DNA of 64,000 nucleotides. It comes from Mesorhizobium sp. M8A.F.Ca.ET.218.01.1.1 (GTDB lineage Bacteria > Pseudomonadota > Alphaproteobacteria > Rhizobiales > Rhizobiaceae). Below, piece by piece: positions 53,909 to 64,000 of the stretch. How positions within the stretch are numbered: the first letter of the stretch is position 1; each line of letters opens with the position of its first letter. Location: NCBI RefSeq assembly GCF_004791165.1, contig NZ_SRUZ01000002.1:372001-436000 (forward strand), written 5' to 3'. The position numbers were made by a program, and so were the translations under genes. The notes beneath the pieces were generated by a model. The model was not told the DNA's origin. It saw only the letters and a program-made list of their open reading frames with translations, and made no database searches.

Positions 53909-55762
53909 CACCGGTGAATTCGACGACATTTGGACACAGGGCGGATTGCTGGCAAGGCTGCTGACATGGCGAACTGTACGGCAGTATGTATACGGCGTAG
54001 AAATCGTACTTCACACAACGCATTTCGGCCGCGGCAATCAATGCCGCTATCATCGTCTGAGCAGTTCGATCGAAGCGACACGACATGATCGGCAAAATCG
54101 AAGGCTCCGCCTCACCGCTCGCTCGATTTCGCCCGGGGAGAAAAGAGGCCATCCGAGAAAGTGCAAGCCGCCGCGCAAAGGCGACGTGTCCAATTGTCTG
54201 GGTGCCCCTGTGCGCCGGCCCGATCGGGTTGGCGCAGGTCCAGTAAGGACCCGGACCAACCATTCCATTTAGACGACCGGCAGGTTTTAATCGGCGTCCG
54301 GATCGCCGGCCCAAAATGCCCCAAGTATACGGCTAGAAAGGCTGCCAACGATCGAGCTTTGGTCGGAGGCGTGCTTGTCAGCGTCTTGGGTGCTTGACCG
54401 GCCTTTGCAATGGCCATCGCCATCGCAAGTATCGTGCGTGGCCAGTGAGACCGCAATTTCATCAGCCTGGAGCCGACCGTATCGGTGCTTTTTTCTGATT
54501 TAGGGATTTTTCGTTTTCCTCTTGGATCATCACGGGTTTGGAGAGGATCTGGTGTTAAGTGCCATTCGGAGCGCCGGCGAACCGCCCGAAATTAATGTGG
54601 TCGAGTCATGAAGCCTCCCGAATGCGTTAAACGAGACCCTTTATGGCGGCCCTGGCTGACAACAGTCTGAAAGCTGCAAGCGGCATGCGAAAATGGGGCG
54701 ATCCTGAATGACGACAGATGCTATCAACATGAAAGAGGCTCGCCCTGAAAGCTGAGCACGCTTTATGCTCAGGCTGCTGACAAGGCCAAAGCAGCGTAAG
54801 TGCGTAGTGAAATCCAAGGTCCACATGGGTCGTCGCGCGTCCCGTGCGCCTGGGAAGGCGCCGGCCCGGCCAAGCTTTCCCAGCTCGTCCGCATGATGCT
54901 TCGCTGAGCGTCAATGGACGTTGGCGCGAGACCAAGGCGTCGTGCGTTGCAATCCGGACGGTCCAGGGTATCAGGAGTTTCACGGCCTCGGCCCGCTTGG
55001 CTGGCCACAGTTGAAGCTCCAACGTACCGGCTGGCACCGGGAAATTGGGCTCTGCGCTGCCTCAACGCTGATGGCACGGTCAATGCTTGCCTACCGATGG
55101 GGCCGCCCATGCCGTGATGCTGTCGGTCGACGTTCGCAAACCAGACCCTCGCGAGACCCAGCGAAGGGGCTCGCCGGTACGACGAGGGACCTTACCTCTT
55201 TATGCGCGGCATCATTATCGAGGATGACATGTTGCCTTACACGTCGTCCCTCGCGCTCGGGTCTTTGTGGGGCGGATGAAGTCCTGATCGCGGTGGCACT
55301 GCTGCATGTTTGCGTAAGACCCATCCAGTCACGATCGCGCTGTCCTTCGATGTCGCGGTGCTGATAGGCGGGCAGATCGGTGTGCGCGGCGCCCGCCAAA
55401 GGATCGTCGTCACGCCGGAGGAGGCGAGCGTCATAGCCGGCGCGCCGGCGAAAGGCGCTTTCTGTCGGATGCCCGACAATGTCGGATATCGCAAGTATCA
55501 AGGTTGGATCAAACCTTGCGAATCGGGGCTTTCTTACTTGGCACGGGGCATGCTCAGGTATCCGCAAACACCCAATGGATAACGAGCAGACTTCCCATGG
55601 CCTCACCATGCCGAAAGTTTCCCGGACGCATCCAAAGATGAGGCTCGCGTCAGGCCCAGCAACACGCTGACGGCTCATGTGGCTCGGCGTCGCGTGCCGA
55701 TCCACTTTCTCCCAATAGGCGTTCGGGAGACATAGATCCTTCAAAATGAGGAACAGATCACT
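53909..55762. other. 1.85-kb stretch without a recognisable gene
   Basis: Both strands carry only short or motif-free frames; the longest (55744-55091, minus) has no family pattern. At 54600-54680 there is a degenerate third copy of the two-component control region. A minus-strand frame 54462-54112 starts with a signal-like hydrophobic stretch (RTILAMAMAIAKAGQA) but has no supporting evidence. The stretch looks like eroded DNA. Confidence 0.5.
54600..54680 (+). repeat. Degenerate third copy of the two-component control region
   Basis: The string GTTAAACGAGACCCTTTATG followed by GGCTGACAACAGTCTGAAAG aligns with GTTAACGACCCCTTTCTTG and GTAGCTGACAGCAGCCTGAA at 50029-50075 and 51787-51830. On its left the TCATG-AAGCCTC piece matches the lipoprotein start region. 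Neither the lipoprotein nor the regulator reading frame remains beside it. Confidence 0.65.
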
Positions 55763-58438
55763 TTGCCAGGAACGCAGCCCATAACCCCACTCTCCCTACC
55801 AGAACTACCAAGCAAGCCCCGCACTCATGGGCTTCGCAGGACGTCCGTTGCGTCCGAGTTGGTCGGCGCGGGGCCGGCTCCGATCCCCGTCGCATGGGAG
55901 GACGGCAAGGCGAGGGATTTCGTGCTCGACAACGGCATGGAGGTGGTCGTCATTCCCAACCACCGGGCGCCGATCGTCACCCACATGGTGTGGTACAAGA
56001 TCGGCAGCGCCGACGAGCCGCCGGGCAAATCCGGCATCGCCCATTTCTTCGAGCATCTGATGTTCAAGGCGACGACCAACCATGCGGGCGGCGAATTCGA
56101 CCGCGCAGTGTTCGAGATCGGCGGCTCCAACAACGCCTTCACCTCCTCCGACTACACCGCCTTCTATCAGACAGTGGCGCCGTCGGCGCTCGAGCTGATG
56201 ATGAGCTTCGAGGCCGACCGAATGCGAAACCTCATCCTCACCGACGATGTCGTCAAGACCGAGCGCGACGTGGTCATCGAGGAGCGCCGCTCAAGCACCG
56301 ACACCAACCCGCAGGACGTGCTCCATGAGGAGATCGACGCGACGCTGTGGCAGAACCAGCCCTATCGCATCCCGATCATCGGCTGGATGCAGGAGATCGA
56401 GCAGCTGAACCGCGTCGACGCCACCGCCTTCTATGAAAAATACTACTGGCCCAACAACTCCGTGCTGATCGTGGCCGGCGATGTCGAGCCGGAAACGGTG
56501 AAGGTGCTGGCCGAGAAGACCTATGGCAAGGTGGCGCGCGGGCCCGACCTGCCGCCGCGCATCCGGCCGGTTGAGCCCGAGCAGAACACCAGGCGCACCG
56601 TCACGCTCTCCGACGCCCGCGTCAGCGTGCCCAGTTTTTCGACGCAGTGGGTGGTGCCGTCTTACCATACCGCCAAGCCGGGCGAGGCCGAAGCGCTCGA
56701 CCTGCTGTCCGAAATCCTCGGCGGCGGTAACCGCAGCCGGCTTTACCAGGCGCTCGCTGTCCAGCAAGGTATCGCTTCCAGCGCCTGCGCCTATTTCCAG
56801 GGCACCATGCTCGACGACACCAGGTTCGCCATCTATGGCGCGCCGCGCGGCGATGCCAAGCTGGCCGATCTCGAAGCGGCGGCCGCTGCCGAAGTCGCTC
56901 GCATTGCCAAGGATGGTGTCAGCAGCGAGGAACTGGGCAAGGCCAAGGAGCGCTTTGTGCGCGATATGATCTTTGCCGAAGACGACCAGGACGACCTCGC
57001 CTGCATCTACGGCTCGACGCTGGCCACCGGCGGCACCGTGAAAGATGTCGAGGAACGGCCGTCTCGCATCCGCAGGGTTACCGCCGCGCAAATCAAAGCA
57101 GTTGCCGCCCGCTATCTCGCGTTCGACCGTTCGACCACGGGCTATCTCTTGCCCAAGACGGAGAATCAAGAGATGACGCTCGGCGCTCAGCCCCATGCTG
57201 CGATGAACATCCAGGAGGTGAAGTCCGAAAAGGGCATCATCGCCTGGCTGGTGGAGGACCACACAGTGGAAATCGTCAACATCGGCTTTGCCTTCAACGG
57301 CGGCACCACGCAGGACCCGGTCGGGAAGGAGGGGATGGCCAAACTGATGGCCGGCCTGTTCATCGAAGGCGCTGGCCATTACGACAGCGATGCCTTCCAG
57401 GTGAAGCTCGACGATGCCGGCGCCGAAATGAGTTTGGACGCGCAAAGCGACGACATCTACGGATCGGTGTGCATGCTTTCCAAAAAGCAGGACGCCGCGT
57501 TCGGCCTGCTTCGGCTCGCGCTGAACGCGCCGCGCTTCGACCAGGGGCCGATCGATCGCGTCCGCGCCGAGATTGTCTCCGGCATCGTCGGCAGCGAGCG
57601 AGACCCTGGCGCAATCGCTCAGCGCAAATGGCTGCGCGCGATCTACGGCGCGCATCCTTGTTCAAGGCCGGGAGAAGGCACAAAAGAGAGCCTCGCCGGC
57701 ATCACGCCGTCCGACCTCCTCGCCTTCCACCAGGCCATTTTCGCTCGCGACGGGCTCCATATTGCCGTGGTGGGTGACATTGACGCGAACACGTTGAGGG
57801 AAAGGCTTGACCAGCTGTTTGGTGATTTGCCTGAGCAACAAACCCTCGTCCCCGTCTACGATGTCGCGCCGAAACTCGGTCAACTGGTGGAGGAGAACTA
57901 CGACCTGCCGCAGACTTCGCTAACGTTGGCCTGGCCTGGCGTGAAGCGTAGCGCGCCGAATTTCTACGCCGCCGTGCTGATGAACGACATCCTTGGCGGC
58001 TCATACTTGACTTCCCGCCTTTACGAGGAGGTACGCCAAAAACGCGGCCTTGCCTATCACGTCAGCTCTGAACTGACCCTTGACAAGCTTCTGGTTACGA
58101 CAGAGACACGCTCGGATTGCGCCGCCCAAACGCTGAGCATCGTGCGAGAGGTGGTAAAGCAGATGGCGCAGCAAGGACCGACCGGGGCCGAGCTCAAGGC
58201 GGCGAAGAAGCACCTGATCGGCACCTATGCCATTGACCGTCTGGGCTCGACCAGCTCGATTGCAGACCGGCTCCTGGATTTGCAGATTCAAAATGCCGAC
58301 GTCGACTACAACCAGCGTCGCGCCCGCAGCATCGGTCGGGTGACGCTCAAACAGGTCAAGGCGGCGGCCAAGAAGCTGCTTTCGGCCGAGCCCGCCATTT
58401 TGGTGGTCGGCCCGCCGCTGGGCGGCAAGGATGAGTAA
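55763..58438 (+). CDS. Fused two-domain M16 (insulinase-family) metallopeptidase
   Basis: 891 residues. The first half (about 45-465) is a catalytic M16 peptidase with the inverted zinc motif HFFEH and the downstream glutamate region [11 protein letters not shown]. The second half (about 475-885) is the partner type, without HxxEH but with the R/Y pair region [19 protein letters not shown]. In most rhizobia these are two adjacent genes, each with its own signal peptide; here they read as one frame, joined near [15 protein letters not shown]. The N terminus has no signal peptide and only a TTG start (55763), so the 5' end appears rearranged. Confidence 0.85.
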   Translation: MPGTQPITPLSLPELPSKPRTHGLRRTSVASELVGAGPAPIPVAWEDGKARDFVLDNGMEVVVIPNHRAPIVTHMVWYKIGSADEPPGKSGIAHFFEHLMFKATTNHAGGEFDRAVFEIGGSNNAFTSSDYTAFYQTVAPSALELMMSFEADRMRNLILTDDVVKTERDVVIEERRSSTDTNPQDVLHEEIDATLWQNQPYRIPIIGWMQEIEQLNRVDATAFYEKYYWPNNSVLIVAGDVEPETVKVLAEKTYGKVARGPDLPPRIRPVEPEQNTRRTVTLSDARVSVPSFSTQWVVPSYHTAKPGEAEALDLLSEILGGGNRSRLYQALAVQQGIASSACAYFQGTMLDDTRFAIYGAPRGDAKLADLEAAAAAEVARIAKDGVSSEELGKAKERFVRDMIFAEDDQDDLACIYGSTLATGGTVKDVEERPSRIRRVTAAQIKAVAARYLAFDRSTTGYLLPKTENQEMTLGAQPHAAMNIQEVKSEKGIIAWLVEDHTVEIVNIGFAFNGGTTQDPVGKEGMAKLMAGLFIEGAGHYDSDAFQVKLDDAGAEMSLDAQSDDIYGSVCMLSKKQDAAFGLLRLALNAPRFDQGPIDRVRAEIVSGIVGSERDPGAIAQRKWLRAIYGAHPCSRPGEGTKESLAGITPSDLLAFHQAIFARDGLHIAVVGDIDANTLRERLDQLFGDLPEQQTLVPVYDVAPKLGQLVEENYDLPQTSLTLAWPGVKRSAPNFYAAVLMNDILGGSYLTSRLYEEVRQKRGLAYHVSSELTLDKLLVTTETRSDCAAQTLSIVREVVKQMAQQGPTGAELKAAKKHLIGTYAIDRLGSTSSIADRLLDLQIQNADVDYNQRRARSIGRVTLKQVKAAAKKLLSAEPAILVVGPPLGGKDE

Positions 58439-58843
58439 AGAAACTCATCTCGCCTTCCTTCTTCCTTGGGGCTTCTCGTGGGAAGAGCGAATATGGAGGC
58501 CGGTGGGCCAAGCAGATCATGCAGACCCGCGGAGTCGTTTCGCGGGCCTTGCGCGGCATTGGCGGTCCAGGGGCCTCTCGCCGAAAAGGCGCTCCTCAGC
58601 ATGCATGCCGCCTTTTGCAGAATACACTCGCACGCCACCAGCAGGCAGCGGGTGGATGAAGCAAACATCCGGCTGCTCAATCCATCAACTGATGAACCGC
58701 GGGCACTCAAACTAACGGAACTGTTGTCGTATGTTTGGTCTACCAACTGCTTTGCCGAGGCCCTAGGACGAACCCGCTGGTGCAGAATACACACCGACGG
58801 CCTGTCGACCTGGATGTTCGCTGCGTTGAGGAGGAATCCGGTA
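58439..58843 (+). other. Intergenic between the peptidase and aldehyde dehydrogenase genes
   Basis: Open in the aldehyde dehydrogenase frame from 58466 but with no family similarity, so treated as leader. AGGAGG at 58829-58834 is the ribosome site of the next gene. Confidence 0.5.
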
Positions 58844-60319
58844 TTGCCCCTGTGCCTGCCGATGATCCGCCGTCTGAAATCCCCGCACCTGTTTGGAGCC
58901 ATCGACCGCCTGCCGGCACTCGGCAGACCGGTTGGCAATAAGACGTTCGAGGTCGTCAATCCGTCGACCGGCGAAGTTTTGGCAGAGCTTCCCGATATGG
59001 GCGTGGAGGAGACACGTGCTGCGGTAGACAAGGCCTATGTTGCGCAGTCGGGATGGGCCGCGTTGACTGCCCGAGAGCGTAGCGACGTTCTTTGGCGATG
59101 GCATCAGCTGATCATCGACCATGCAGGCGATCTCGCCGCGATTCTGACCGCGGAAATGGGCAAGCCGCTTGCCGAAGCCGTGTCAGAGGTATCGCATGCG
59201 GCGGCGTATCTGCAATGGTATGCCGAGGAGGCCAATCGCGTCTATGGCGAGACGATCTCGGCACCCTCGACAGACCGCCGAATGCTAGTGATCAAGCAGC
59301 CCATCGGCGTTGTTGGCACGATCACGCCATGGAATTTCCCGGCCTCCATGGTGGCGCGCAAGATCTCGCCGGCCTTGGCTGCGGGCTGCACGATCGTGCT
59401 CAAGCCCGCTGAACAGACGCCGCTCGTGGCTGGCGCAATGTTCGCCCTTGCCCATCAGGCCGGCTTTCCCGATGGCGTGGTCAACCTGATCTATGCGTCC
59501 GAAGGTGATCGCGTCGGCCGTGAACTCTGCACCAATTCCAAGATCCGCAAGATCAGCTTCACCGGTTCGACCGAGGTCGGGCGGCTGCTGATGCGTCAGT
59601 GCTCTGACCAGATCAAGAAGGTTAGCCTTGAGCTCGGCGGCAACGCACCTTTCATCATCTTCGATGATGCCGACATTGACGGTGCTGTTGACGGTGCGGT
59701 CCAGGCGAAGTTCCGCAATGCCGGCCAGACCTGCGTTTCCGCGAACCGCATTTACGTCCAATCGAGCGTTCACGATGAGTTCGTCAAGAAATTCGTGGAA
59801 AGAATCCGGCACTTGTCGGTTGGCGACGGATTCGATGCCGGAGTGGACATCGGACCGCTCATCGACAAGCATGCTCTGGCCAAGATCGAGTCTCACATCG
59901 CAGATGCCATTGCGAAAGGCGGCACAATACGATGCGGGGGCCAGCGTATCGGCAAGAATGGCACGTTTTTCGAACCCACGGTCCTCACCGAGATTTCCAG
60001 CGTCATGGCAGTCGCGCAAGAGGAGACATTCGGGCCGCTCGCGCCGATCATTCGCTTCAACGATGCGGATCAGGTCGTGCGCGAGGCCAATGACACGATC
60101 TACGGCCTCGCCGCATACTTCTATGCCTCAAACCTGAAGCGGGTCTGGCGTGTGGCAGAGGCTCTGGAATATGGCATGGTTGGCATCAACACGGGACGCA
60201 TGTCCTCGGAGGCGGCACCGTTTGGCGGGATCAAACAATCCGGCATCGGGCGGGAGGGTTCCCGTCATGGCCTCGAGGACTATCTGGAAATGAAATATCT
60301 TTGCATGGGCGGGATTTGA
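58844..60319 (+). CDS. gabD: NAD(P)-dependent aldehyde dehydrogenase, probably succinate-semialdehyde dehydrogenase
   Basis: 491 residues from TTG 58844, which has AGGAGG 9 bases upstream; ATG 58862 gives 485 and is the alternative. Aldehyde dehydrogenase motifs: GVVGTITPWNFPASM, GCTIVLKPAEQTP, ISFTGSTEVG, catalytic Glu in VSLELGGNAPFI and Cys in KFRNAGQTCVSANRIYV, and EETFGPLAPI. The pattern FEVVNPSTGEVLAELPDMG with FGGIKQSGIGREGSRHGLEDY near the end is that of GabD, which turns succinate semialdehyde into succinate. Related enzymes (glutarate semialdehyde) cannot be excluded. Confidence 0.88.
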   Translation: MPLCLPMIRRLKSPHLFGAIDRLPALGRPVGNKTFEVVNPSTGEVLAELPDMGVEETRAAVDKAYVAQSGWAALTARERSDVLWRWHQLIIDHAGDLAAILTAEMGKPLAEAVSEVSHAAAYLQWYAEEANRVYGETISAPSTDRRMLVIKQPIGVVGTITPWNFPASMVARKISPALAAGCTIVLKPAEQTPLVAGAMFALAHQAGFPDGVVNLIYASEGDRVGRELCTNSKIRKISFTGSTEVGRLLMRQCSDQIKKVSLELGGNAPFIIFDDADIDGAVDGAVQAKFRNAGQTCVSANRIYVQSSVHDEFVKKFVERIRHLSVGDGFDAGVDIGPLIDKHALAKIESHIADAIAKGGTIRCGGQRIGKNGTFFEPTVLTEISSVMAVAQEETFGPLAPIIRFNDADQVVREANDTIYGLAAYFYASNLKRVWRVAEALEYGMVGINTGRMSSEAAPFGGIKQSGIGREGSRHGLEDYLEMKYLCMGGI

Positions 60320-61105
60320 AACCTGCTGCACTGTCTCTCCGCCCCACCGGGGGGCGGCCTGCGGTCAATGCCGCCACCTAATTGGAAGTTCCAAACGCCG
60401 TTGACCTGAAACACGGATGCCCGGCAGGAGACTGAGCTCGCTGCCGGGCCGGACATGCCTTGGGAGGGCATAAATCAGCGCTCCTAGGGCCGATGGGCCA
60501 CTCAGTTCGTGCGCCTTTTGCCGATTGCGTTGCATGTGCCGTGCCAAGCCAAAAAGCATTGATAAACCGCCGATGGATCAGCTTTTGCCCTGTTGCGCAT
60601 TCTACATTGTGGGATATGCGACAATGCCCAAGCGGTTGAATCGTCGTGTTGCAGAACCCCAGACGGGTCATGACTGCTATTCTTAGGACAGTGCGCAGCA
60701 AGCCGCTACTCGCTGCACTCCAGGCACACCATTTCCATAATCAAGCGGTGGGTGCTATGTCTGACCGAGCTGTCGACCAGGGAACGGTGTGAGGCCTCAA
60801 ATCCCTCCATATTGTTGCACCCGCCGGTCCAACAGGACTGCAGGTCCGGACTCAAAGGATCTTGGCTGCTATGGCGACATTGCGGTGCACGCCGCTTTCC
60901 GACCAATGATGTGCGTCCAGGTCGAGGCCGGCCCTAATGAACCACCGCCTTGGCACCCTCGCCCATCTCATTTTCGGCATCGACAAGCTAGACCAGAGCG
61001 CACTTGCAAGGCGCCATGCAGTCCTGTCGGCGGGCGAACTGTTGGTGACGGGTACAGCTGCGAGCGAACGTTCATCCACCGACGCACAGCGCGGACTGTC
61101 GCTTT
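60320..61105. other. Intergenic, no gene recognised
   Basis: Between the dehydrogenase and the DUF2285 remnant. All frames longer than 60 codons lack recognisable motifs. Confidence 0.45.
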
Positions 61106-61916
61106 TCAAATTAGGAAATCTCTGTAGCCACCATTCATGAGCGCGCGGCCACGCGAGACGGCCCGACGGATGCGGTCGCGCAGATGATCGCGAGGATCCG
61201 CCCAGTCGGCATGGACGCGCCGTTGACCGATGAGAACTTCGGCGAGCTCGCGATGAGGTGCTCCGGCGAGCGAACCGTCGAGCGCACGAAGAACGAAGGA
61301 CAAACGAACGCCGCGCTTTTCCGGCGCAAACAAGCGGGGGGGCAACTGTTGCCCTAGACTGAGAGCATTGAGGCACTCCAGTCCCCTCAGTCGATGCTTT
61401 AAAAGCACCGCGGGCCAGATGGCTTGCGTATGCAGGCAAACAGGGTGGAGGATATTCGCGCCCGAGACGGCGAGCTGCAGCGCGTGGTCCGCATTGCGAA
61501 GAAGAACATGCTGGCTCTTGTCGGGCGCCAGCAGGACGATTGCACGACAGGGCAATGCCGAGAGTTCGAACGGCGGTGTCGGCGACGAGGCAGGCAACCG
61601 TTCCGCAATGACCGGCAGCACATGGACGCACCAGAGCGGACACCAGAATACGACCGAAGCGCGGCCACAAGACTCCGCGAAACAGAACACCCCAGCGTGA
61701 CAGGTCGCCGGCCGACGCGACCATATCGAGAAAGGATTGGAGAGACCAAGTCTTGCAATGCTGGCGCGCAGCGGTCAGATCGCGCTGGAACGCTGGATTG
61801 CGGCGTAAGAACTCCCAAGCCCACTCCCGCAGCGTCAGGCCAGCGGTGTAGTCGTATGATCTTTCATCCCGCCAATCGGCCTGATCCGCGCCAGTCAGGA
61901 GATTCATGACTGACAT
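61106..61916 (-). pseudogene. DUF6499/DUF2285 protein, frameshifted
   Basis: A gene type common on rhizobial mobile islands, near integrases and transfer genes. From 61916 the frame reads ADWRDERSYDYTAGLTLREWAWEFLRRNPAF (DUF6499 pattern), then leaves register near 61690. In another frame from about 61560 to 61106 the DUF2285 domain is complete (LLAPDKSQHVLLRNADHALQ, PRLFAPEKRGVRLSFVLRAL, DWADPRDHLRDRIRRAVSRG, ending NGGYRDFLI). Total length 270 codons, near normal. Broken by at least one indel. Confidence 0.85.
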
Positions 61917-62325
61917 CCCCTGCCCGCGCCTGCGTGCGTCGAAACATTATGCCACTTCGCAAAGCATCGGCGTAGGCAGCAGACGTCGAAGACCCCGTTT
62001 CGTTGAAGCGTCAGCCATCGCCACTGTCGGCGACAGAAGATGTGCCCAAATTGCCACCAGACCGTCGAACTGGCACAGCGACGGCCAGCGCGACCTGGAA
62101 TTGATCCCGTAACAGTCATCGGCTCCTGCGTCGCGATCCAGACGTCCCTTGAAGGCGCAGTAGCGCGGCAGTGGATCGCACGCTGCTTGTCGGCAAGTTG
62201 TCGTAGCGGCGGCGCCATAGGCACGGTCATCGGAGGGTCTCCTGCGGCAAGCTTTCGCCATTGGAGGCCAATCTCCCCGCTAGGGCAGCCTGTGCAGTTG
62301 CACAGGTGAAGCGGATCAATCAGGG
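61917..62325. other. Stretch upstream of the DUF2285 remnant, unassigned frames
   Basis: Two overlapping minus-strand frames (62230-61904 and 62261-61947) share the same DNA; neither has a recognisable family pattern. Probably eroded coding DNA of the same mobile island. Confidence 0.4.
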
Positions 62326-62903
62326 GGAGCCATGGCGGAAACTGGATGATGGCGGCTTGAGGAGAGCGGCGTATCGAGGCGGGTGATGAAGCCTGCCAGT
62401 ACCTCTCAAGGAGAGTGATACGCCATGAACGAGACTATCAACACATTGTTCGCCTTCGTCAGCCCGACGAAATCGATGATACCCTGACGGATGTACTTCG
62501 CAGCGGCGCGCGCAAATTGCTTGCGCATGCGATCGAGATGGAGGCCGAGGCGTATGCCAAGGCGGTCGACTGCCTGACGAAAGATCATATTGCGTCGCTG
62601 GCGCTCTACGATTTCCCCGCCCAACACTGGGATCATCTGCGAACGTCCAATCCCATCGAAAGCGTCTTTGCAACCGTTCGCTATCGCACGGTGCGTACCA
62701 AGGGCTCGCTATCCTCGAAAACCGCCCAGCTGATGGTCTTCAAGCTGTTGGCCGCGGCCAGGAAGTGGCGACGATTGAAAGGACAAAATCAGTTGCCGAA
62801 ACTCATCGCAGGTGCCAGGTTCCTGGACGGAATCCAGGTCATCGAAACGAAGCCGCAGAGCGCCGCTTGATCAGCCTCGTCACCCAAATTCCAGCATAGC
62901 TCC
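62326..62903 (+). mobile_element. IS256-family deletion derivative with both terminal inverted repeats
   Basis: The left end opens GGAGCCATGGCGGAAACTGG (62326-62349) and the right end, read in reverse, opens GGAGCTATGCTGGAATTTGG (62880-62903): 24-base ends with about 17 matches. Inside, the transposase keeps its N terminus (VRLRQPDEIDDTLTDVLRSG) and C terminus (HWDHLRTSNPIESVFATVRY, KGQNQLPKLIAGARFLDG) but lacks the central DDE part, deleted between EMEAEAYA and KAVDCLTK. The start codon region is also out of frame. Non-autonomous, but in principle mobile with an intact IS256 relative in the cell. Confidence 0.88.
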
Positions 62904-62923
62904 ATCGGAACTGCCAGCCTTCC

Positions 62924-63879
62924 TTGCCGATCAGGCGCATATCAGCGCTGACGATACCGAGGACGGCGATGGCGGTCACCTCCAGGCCGCCGAGTAACGA
63001 CCCTCAAAACACCGCACTGGTCGAGGCCAGCCTGAACCGGTATCTTGTGCCTGCCCTCGGGAGTCGCTCTATCCACCATGTGATCGACACCGACATTGCT
63101 AACGTCACCAAGAAGATCGTCGCCGGGGGTCACCCGCAAGCGGCTAACACGGCCTTCTGGTGTATGCGGGCATTTTTCAACTGGTGTCGCAAACCGCCGC
63201 AACGGCTCATCCGCGGTTTCCCCGCGAGGGATTGGAAAATCCGGATCCGGCCCCGATCGTCAAGCGCAAGCGAGTGGTGAACGATGCCGAACTGGCGGCT
63301 ATATGAACGGGCTGTGAGCCCGAACCGGGCGATATCGGCTATTCGTTCGGCTCCATCGTCAAGCTGCTCATTCTGACCGGACAGAGGCGTACGGAAGTTG
63401 CCGCGATGCGTTGGTCCTCAACCTTGAAGCCGGAACATGGAACTATCGGGTGACCGCACGAAGAACGAAGAGCCTACGCTTATTCCGCTGCCCACACTGG
63501 CGGTGTCGGTCCCCCAGACGGTACCGAAGACCAATGACACGTTTTTTTCCCTGCGAGGGGCAACGAAAGAAGCCACTTCTCAGGCTACGCGAAGGGCAAG
63601 AAGGCTCTAGACGGCAAGGTCAATACTGACGGGGTGGCTTTGGAGAACTGGACCCTTCACGATCTGCGCAGGACGCTCGCGACAAATCTCGGCAGGCGGC
63701 AGGTATTGCCACACGTCATCGAGCACATACTGAATCACAAGGCGGCGTCCTTGACAGACATTGGCGAAATCTACAATCTCTATAGCAAAGTCAAGGAGAA
63801 GCGCGAGGTGTTGCAGATGTGGTCAAATCACATCGAATGGCTGATCAAGCAGGCTGCGGATGACGCTCTGGCGGCGTAG
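62924..63879 (+). pseudogene. Tyrosine-recombinase (phage/island integrase), broken
   Basis: Pieces in order: an N-terminal core-binding domain (SLNRYLVPALGSRSIHHVI, NTAFWCMRAFFNWCRK) at 62990-63200; the start of the catalytic domain (IVKLLILTGQRRTEVAAMRW, first Arg) near 63355-63415; then the C-terminal block ENWTLHDLRRTLATNL, HVIEHILNHKAA and the tyrosine region IGEIYNLYSK at 63640-63790. Frame changes near 63240 and in-frame stops near 63306, 63450 and 63535 interrupt it. With the IS256 relic and the DUF2285 gene it marks a dead integrative element. Confidence 0.87.
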
Positions 63880-64000
63880 CTGCTGGCATGGGCGGAAGAT
63901 GCGGCGCAACAATCGTCAGAGCCTCATCGAATTGGAGATCATGCTTGACCAGCAAATGCGCGGCCAATGCTTCGATGGCCGACCAGTGATCGAGTACTAG

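Noticed and set aside
55539..55554. TGGCAC-GGGGC-ATGCT as a sigma-54 promoter
   Set aside because: The -12 element is poor, no NifA site was seen upstream, and no gene starts at a suitable distance.
55091..55744. 217-codon minus-strand frame before the M16 gene
   Set aside because: No domain pattern, Arg/Pro/Ala-rich like random GC-rich DNA.
56291..57655. 454-codon minus-strand frame inside the M16 peptidase gene
   Set aside because: Antisense shadow of a strongly coding frame; no domain pattern, no ribosome site.

Overview
The window reads as part of the symbiosis island of a nodulating alphaproteobacterium, most like Mesorhizobium loti. The evidence is a translationally coupled bioBFDAZ operon of the rhizobial BioZ type, two 47-bp nod boxes, a flavonoid-type type III secretion system (T3SS) of the rhc/nol/nop family with its regulator TtsI and several tts boxes, and many decayed insertion sequences, integrase remnants and frameshifted genes. 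The species is inferred from gene content; no database was searched.

Layout. 1-4.6 kb: bioB (3' part), bioF, bioD, bioA, bioZ on the plus strand, then an MFS exporter (4.76-6.4 kb). 6.6-8.0 kb: a hemN pseudogene broken by at least four frame changes, with an FNR/FixK-like palindrome upstream. 8.4-13 kb: a small membrane protein, an outer-membrane porin and an OafA-type acyltransferase. 13.05-16.17 kb (minus strand): the regulatory head of the T3SS, nod box - ttsI - rhcC2 secretin - CpaD-like lipoprotein. 17.5-22.65 kb (minus strand): a methyl-cycle gene set, truncated arsR, frameshifted glyA, metK, adenosine kinase and tdh.

23.7-44.9 kb: the T3SS core. nopX and rhcC1 (nolW) are on the minus strand. 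nolB-rhcJ-nolU-rhcL-rhcN-rhcZ-rhcQ-rhcR-rhcS-rhcT-rhcU and nopP are on the plus strand. A large candidate effector is on the minus strand, followed by nopC-nopA-rhcD-rhcV-y4yS on the plus strand. tts boxes lie before nopX, nolB, nopP and nopC, and one points toward the large candidate effector. The expected cascade is flavonoid -> NodD -> nod box -> ttsI -> tts boxes -> secretion machine and effectors. The ttsI promoter itself has a tts core abutting its nod box, which suggests feedback.

45-64 kb: accessory and decaying DNA. It holds an orphan nod box upstream of a Ros/MucR regulator, a cold-shock protein, IS630 and IS110 scraps, an acyltransferase-like membrane protein and a duplicated two-component module. 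In that module one regulator copy is broken and one is intact with its kinase, and each copy has a divergent small lipoprotein. An IS481 fragment sits between the copies, and a third degenerate copy of the control region lies downstream. Next come a fused M16 peptidase, an aldehyde dehydrogenase, a frameshifted DUF6499/DUF2285 gene, an IS256 deletion derivative with both terminal repeats, and a tyrosine-integrase pseudogene. No tRNA, rRNA or CRISPR array was seen.
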